This document shows positions 59,483-64,000 of a stretch of 64,000 bases of DNA, one piece after another; the stretch's first letter is position 1, and each line of letters opens with the position of its first letter. Made by a program: the position numbers and the translations under genes. The stretch comes from Geotrypetes seraphini (Eukaryota > Chordata > Amphibia > Gymnophiona > Dermophiidae), in assembly GCF_902459505.1 (NCBI RefSeq), contig NC_047096.1:3906001-3970000 (forward strand). Reading direction: 5' to 3'. The notes under the pieces were generated by a model. The model saw only the letters and a list, made by a program, of their open reading frames with translations. It did not search any database and was not told the origin of the DNA.

Positions 59483-60400
59483 CCATGGCCATTAGGTGCC
59501 AATCACTGAAAAAGTCCCGGCTGTTTGCAAATCCTGTTTCTGGGACATTTCTAACCTTCATGCATGCCAGAGATGCTGGCGCTGCCACCTTGGCTTTTCA
59601 TGCAGCTGTAACCCAACACCTTCGGTACATGGAAACACCGTAAATGGCTCTTTCTGACTAGAAATGCAGATACCTCTGAGGTTCTGCATTGTGTCCTACA
59701 TCAGGAAAAACAGAAGCAGCCAAAGTCAGGCCTAAGGAATGTGCTTAATTGCAGCACCTCTGAGCTGCTGGTTGCTATGTTGGAAGGCTGCACTTGTAAA
59801 TAGGTTATTTCTGGCTGTAGTAACGCCCAGTGATTGCAGCTCATGTTGTCAGCGAGTCAAAGCATTGGCTTTAGGTGAGAAGCCCGACAGGCTTATGAGG
59901 CAGCTGTTGGCTCTTGCTCACAATATAGGCCTCTTCAAATATTGCAGAAAAATAGCCGAGTCCAGGGACCTCCTGAGTTCTGGCCATGAATCTCAGGACT
60001 GTGAATTTTGTAGTCCTGCTTCCAGCTGAACAGAGCACTGCAGGTCCCAGATTACACTGGGGAGGGGTATAATAAACAGCCAGAATAAGAGGGGGGAGAG
60101 TTAGGAGCATCTGCTCTCCCTCTCCCAGTTCTTTCTTCTATCATTCACATGCTGACCCTCTCAAGTCACTGCACCCCCCCATCCTCCCCCACTATAGGGC
60201 CTCCTGGTCCCAGAGGTTAAAAGCATAAAGAATATATCAGGTCAGTTTCGTGCAGAATTTTGACAGGACGGCAATAAAATTTTATTTTGACTTTTCATCT
60301 GTTATTATCTGTGCTAACCAATTTAGGAAGCGTTAAATGCTAAGGCTTCCATGGAATATAATCGGTTTGCGTGCCTTAATAAGAGGACCCCTTTTAATTG
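59483..60400. other. Unclassified stretch
   Basis: No gene recognised; CCTTAATAAGAGGACCCC at 60372 resembles a MITE edge. Confidence 0.3.
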
Positions 60401-60815
60401 TGCAGTTCTTGGTTCTGAGTACTTTAGACTATTGTAACATCATTTATCTAGGTTCTTATCAAAAAATCATTAGGAGGATGTGAATCATCCAAACTATGGC
60501 AAAATCAGAACATGTAACACACCATACTATCGAAAGTTGCATTGGCTTCCGGTAGAGGCCAGAATAATTTTTAAATTGTTCTAAAACATTATATGGTCTT
60601 ATACCAAGTTACCTTTCAGATCATTTTGAACTAGTAAAAAAACCAGACGTTCTTCACGAAACACAACTTTATTTTTTTTTCTCCCTCAATAAAAGGTCTT
60701 TGGAACAAAGGTTTAGTGGTTTGATCTTAAATTCTTCTTCTTACCAGGACTTTAGAAGATCGTTCAACACTTATCTGTTTGATAAATCTGTATAATCTAC
60801 ATGACTTAATCATTT
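60400..60815 (+). mobile_element. L2-like LINE RT C-terminus
   Basis: TTGCATTGGCTTCCGGTAGA (LHWLPVE), AATTTTTAAATTGTTCTAAA and AGATCGTTCAACACTTATCT follow the L2 pattern; the frame is decayed. Confidence 0.65.
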
Positions 60816-60817
60816 CT

Positions 60818-61135
60818 TAAGGGAGACAGATTCAGAACAAATGCTAGGAAGTTCTTCTTCAGCCAGCGGGTGGTGGATACCTGGAATGCGCTTCCGGGGG
60901 AGGTGGTAGAGCAGAGTACGATTTTGGGTTTCAAAAAGGGGTTGGACATGTTCCTAAAGGAAAAAGGGATTGAGGGGTATAGCTGGAGGGGTACTATAAA
61001 GGATAAAATGTCTTAAGTGAAAGAACACTACAGGTCATGGACCTGGGGGGCCGCCGCGGGTGCGGACTGCTGGGCACGATGGACCTATGGTCTGACTCGG
61101 CAGAGACGATGCTTATGTGCTTATGTTCTTATATA
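60818..61135 (+). mobile_element. CR1-like LINE 3' end
   Basis: GAGACAGATTCAGAACAAAT, TTCTTCAGCCAGCGGGTGGT, GGCACGATGGACCTATGGTC and GCTTATGTGCTTATGTTCTT. Confidence 0.85.
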
Positions 61136-61139
61136 ATGT

Positions 61140-62100
61140 ACTGTGCTTTGTTGTGTAAATTCGCTGTGTTTTATTGAAAACCGCACTGAACTGTGAGGTA
61201 TTGCAGAATTTACCCAAAATCCTTGAAGGGAAAAAATGTCTCCTGTGAGGTTTTAGCCTTAATACCTGAAGAATGAAAGCCACCCGATCTAGTGAGAGGT
61301 GGTGGTGTCAATGGAACCCGAGTCTAGAAGTTCCGACCACGCTATTGTCGGCTCAGCAGCGGTGCCGTCAGTGTTGACCCAAAGGAACAAGCTGGAACCT
61401 TCTACAGCTGACTGACTGGGAGTATCCTCTCACAGGAATCCATAGTCATGGCTCTGCAGGAAGCGTGCGCAATGTCTTTGTTGTGGCATCACAAAGGAGG
61501 ACAACACCCCGATACAAAGGAAGCCACCCACTAACCACATCGGGCACGTTCCGATGCTACAATGCCATCACCTTGCACACAACTGGAACACAAAGGTCAG
61601 ACTCATTACAGGTTCGGAAGGCTGGGAGGTAGTCGGCCACTCCTGAAACCAGGAACAGGTCAGGCAGAGGCAGAAATTGCACATCTTGTGGGAACTCTGC
61701 CTCTCGCACATCCTTGTGTGCCTGGTAACGGGCCAGTCACGGGCCTGCTAATAGCGTGGGAGGCCTCCAGATCCTGCTTATCCTGTTTAACCCAGTTGGC
61801 ACAAGACAGGGAGATGCCTTCCAGGATGTGGCTCTGCAGGGCGTATGGAGACACGGGAAGATGCTGCATAGGCTCACTGAGAAAATCAAAACATACAATC
61901 TGGCAAACAGTGCTGGCTTTCAAGGAAAAGTGGTCCACAAATAGCAAATATAATTCCTCCTAGAACCAAGCACAGCTCATCCCTAGGAGTACCACGACCC
62001 TTCAGGGCTTTGCAGCTGGCTTCCGTGCCCTTAATACCTAGGGAAGGCTAAGAGATTTAAATCAATTATGTAGGGAGCGGGAGGGGGCAGAAAGTGTCAG
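61140..62100. other. Unclassified stretch
   Basis: About 1 kb with no repeat text I recognise and no convincing exon (short frames lack similarity). Confidence 0.3.
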
Positions 62101-62159
62101 ATCAGCTGGAGGAATAACTTAATGGTTAGAGCAACAGGTTGACAACTCGGGGGTGTTGG

Positions 62160-62445
62160 GTTGTCAGGGGACCCCAGCGGCAGCGGCGGGAGGGAGTGAG
62201 CATCCCTCCTGCCCATCTTTGATTCAGGGGGGTCTCTTTTAAAAAAATATTTGTGGGGTGTATTCTGTGCATGTGCAAGTCGCCATCACCAGCTACTCAT
62301 CGCATGTAAATTTAGCGACCCTCCCTGAACATCATTTGCATGCGCGATTTTAGAGAAAGACTCGTCTTTTTCAAATCGTTACAGTTACAGCCGCAATAGC
62401 GGCCTGTCGGATTTTAGCGCGGATATTAGAGAATCCGGCTCTGAT
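62160..62445. repeat. Unclassified dispersed repeat, second copy
   Basis: GGAGGGAGTGAGCATCCCTC and the right edge GAGAATCCGGCTCTGA match the copy at 35345-36085; a SINE-like head (62105-62155) and tail (62487-62540) flank it. Confidence 0.45.
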
Positions 62446-62544
62446 TTTAGTACCCACTGCAACCCTCCATTGCTCCACTCACAAAATCATAGACCGTGAG
62501 CCCACTAGGGATAGAGAAAATACCCACAGAAGAAGAGCGGTAAA

Positions 62545-63440
62545 TCAAATCCATGACCCTGTGCAGTACAAGTCGACCTATGCGAGGTCAAGCTTAGAGA
62601 AGATAATGGGGAGAGAACAAGAAGGGAAGCAGACATACCCATAATGCATGTGGGGCCAAGAGCACTTGACGCCCTGTGTCTTTCTTGACATGCTGATGAA
62701 ACAAGCAAGGACCCCTCTTGTGTAATTGGTTGCCAGAATAAAAGTGAGATTTTCTCAGGTGTTTTATGAGCATGGATTAGAGATACTGAAGCCCCCTTCC
62801 CCAGTCCATTAAGTGCTGCAGTTGTTGGCGCTGGAGTGAGTGTTGCTACCACAATCCTACATCTCTCAGTAAGAGGTATTAAGACCTTCTTTTGTGTATA
62901 GTGGAGGCTTTTAGATCCCTGGCAGCCTCCCATGGGCTCAAAGAGTTGCGAACCAGGGCTGAGTGAGAAACAGATGGCAGGTATCTGACTCCCGGATCAT
63001 CTGGGAAGGCCGGGGTGCTGACAGGTCTCTAATCCTGACGAGAGGCTGTAAATAGTCTGCCGGTTTGAAGACCTGCCCAATGAGACCACAAACTCCAGCT
63101 GTTCACTTTTTATTTCTAAGCTCGCAGTCATCCTGGTGCTCCAGGCAGCAAACAATACATTCAAATTACAAAAAATCGAATGCAAATAGAACTGAAGATC
63201 TTACATAGACGAGCTGAATTTGTACAGGACCAAAACCCTGTACACAGCCAAGAAATGTTTGTTAGTGCTCTTTGGCATGGCACTGATTTATGTATCGCAG
63301 TTATTTTCCTTTGTTCAATCGAAATGCCCACGGTGCTCACATAGTCTCTTTAATTTTCCACCAATTAAAGGTTGTCATTATAAGAGACCCAGCAGTCCAC
63401 AGTGAATAAAATCCAACAGTCACTTTGAAACTATTCACTA
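62545..63440. other. Unclassified stretch
   Basis: No gene or clear repeat up to the snap-back-like segment near 63475. Confidence 0.3.
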
Positions 63441-63480
63441 TCCGTTATTATTTATGCCAATCCTTAATCCTTTCAGGACC

Positions 63481-63525
63481 CCTGAGGAAGGCGAGTTCAC
63501 CGAAACACAGACAATGTAGAGTCTG
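63481..63525 (+). ncRNA. Hammerhead-like motif
   Basis: CTGAGGA (63482-63488), GAAA (63502-63505) and GTA (63516-63518) occur in hammerhead order; helix II is weak (AGGCGAGTTCACC). Probably a decayed copy of the motif carried by snap-back elements. Confidence 0.35.
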
Positions 63526-63654
63526 GTTGGACTATTACATTTGTATTGGGACTTTGTTGCTTTTATTGTGAAAAGTAATAATCATTCACAGAACATCTTA
63601 TCCACAGTCTTTTTTTTTTTTTTTGTTTGTTTGCTTTTGTCGTTATAAAAAAAA

Positions 63655-63860
63655 CATATACCAGGCGGCTTGCTGGGATAAGGAACTAAAACCTTTGCTG
63701 TTGAGCTCCGAGTCTTATCATCATTTTCGAAAGCAACTGAAAACACACCTGTTTGCTAATTAATTAAATCTTCCCCATTTATATCGTTTTTTTTAAACAT
63801 TTGTTAACCGCATCAAACTTACTGGTTATGCGGTATAGAAATGACTTATGTTATATAAAT
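63655..63860 (+). mobile_element. L2-like LINE 3' end
   Basis: CATTTTCGAAAGCAACTGAA, ACACACCTGTTTGCTAATTA and TTATGCGGTATAGAAATGAC match L2-like RT end and 3'UTR text. Confidence 0.6.
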
Positions 63861-63966
63861 CAATCACTCTCCCACTTGTATACGTTTCCGTACATGAAAA
63901 TACTCTCAACCACCCCACTCTCTACTCCTGCTATGACCATTTTCACTTACAGTTTACCTTATTTCT

Positions 63967-64000
63967 AAGAACATAAGAATTGCTACTGTTGGGTCAGACC
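63967..64000 (-). mobile_element. CR1-like LINE 3' end, cut by the window edge
   Basis: AAGAACATAAGAATTGCTAC and TGGGTCAGACC are the antisense terminal bases of the CR1-like family. Confidence 0.75.

Noticed and set aside
39700-64000. First exon of MAPKAPK2 expected from human gene order
   Set aside because: No frame with the Pro-rich N-terminus or the start of the kinase domain was found on the plus strand.

Overview
The window is nuclear DNA of a tetrapod. It carries three genes in the order and orientation known from human 1q32: the 3' end of RASSF5 (+), a complete EIF2D (-) and a complete DYRK3 (+). The repeat background (many CR1-like LINE tails ending in repeated ATGTTCTT-type text, L2-like LINEs, tRNA-derived SINEs, many hAT MITEs and large snap-back palindromes) looks most like an amphibian, and from memory most like a caecilian. 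That placement is an inference; vertebrate and tetrapod are secure from the proteins and gene order.

Layout. 1-1870: last intron, last coding exon (SARAH domain) and 3'UTR of RASSF5. 1871-3724: short convergent intergenic stretch. 3725-about 22000: EIF2D on the minus strand, 15 coding exons with intact GT-AG introns and a 594-residue product; its introns are packed with mobile elements, including a three-level nest in intron 11. About 21880-22180: GC-rich EIF2D promoter with four CCAAT boxes. 22200-26960: divergent intergenic region with CR1 and hAT copies. 26980-39700: DYRK3 on the plus strand, with a CpG-rich promoter bearing a perfect CRE, a short uORF that runs into the start codon, three coding exons (572 residues) and a C-rich minisatellite directly after exon 1. 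39700-64000: no host gene recognised; this is a repeat graveyard of CR1, L2, SINE and hAT copies, tandem arrays and palindromes. MAPKAPK2, the next gene in human, is not seen.

How the genes relate. EIF2D is a tRNA-delivery, recycling and reinitiation factor. DYRK3 is a dual-specificity kinase that dissolves condensates such as stress granules. RASSF5 is a Ras/Rap effector that couples to MST kinases through SARAH. They are neighbours by conserved synteny, not a pathway. One suggestive link is that DYRK3 has a strong-context uORF whose stop overlaps its start codon, the type of layout that depends on reinitiation.

Most notable non-gene signals: (i) hammerhead-ribozyme-like cores inside long inverted-repeat elements, one with the whole catalytic core lying in sense orientation in EIF2D intron 11; (ii) hAT elements with exact 8-bp target duplications, one with 62-bp perfect terminal repeats around a 215-bp tandem array, and one 2.65-kb composite of minisatellites and nested palindromes; (iii) a sequence module shared between CR1 3' tails and hAT interiors that has repeatedly expanded into tandem arrays of different period.
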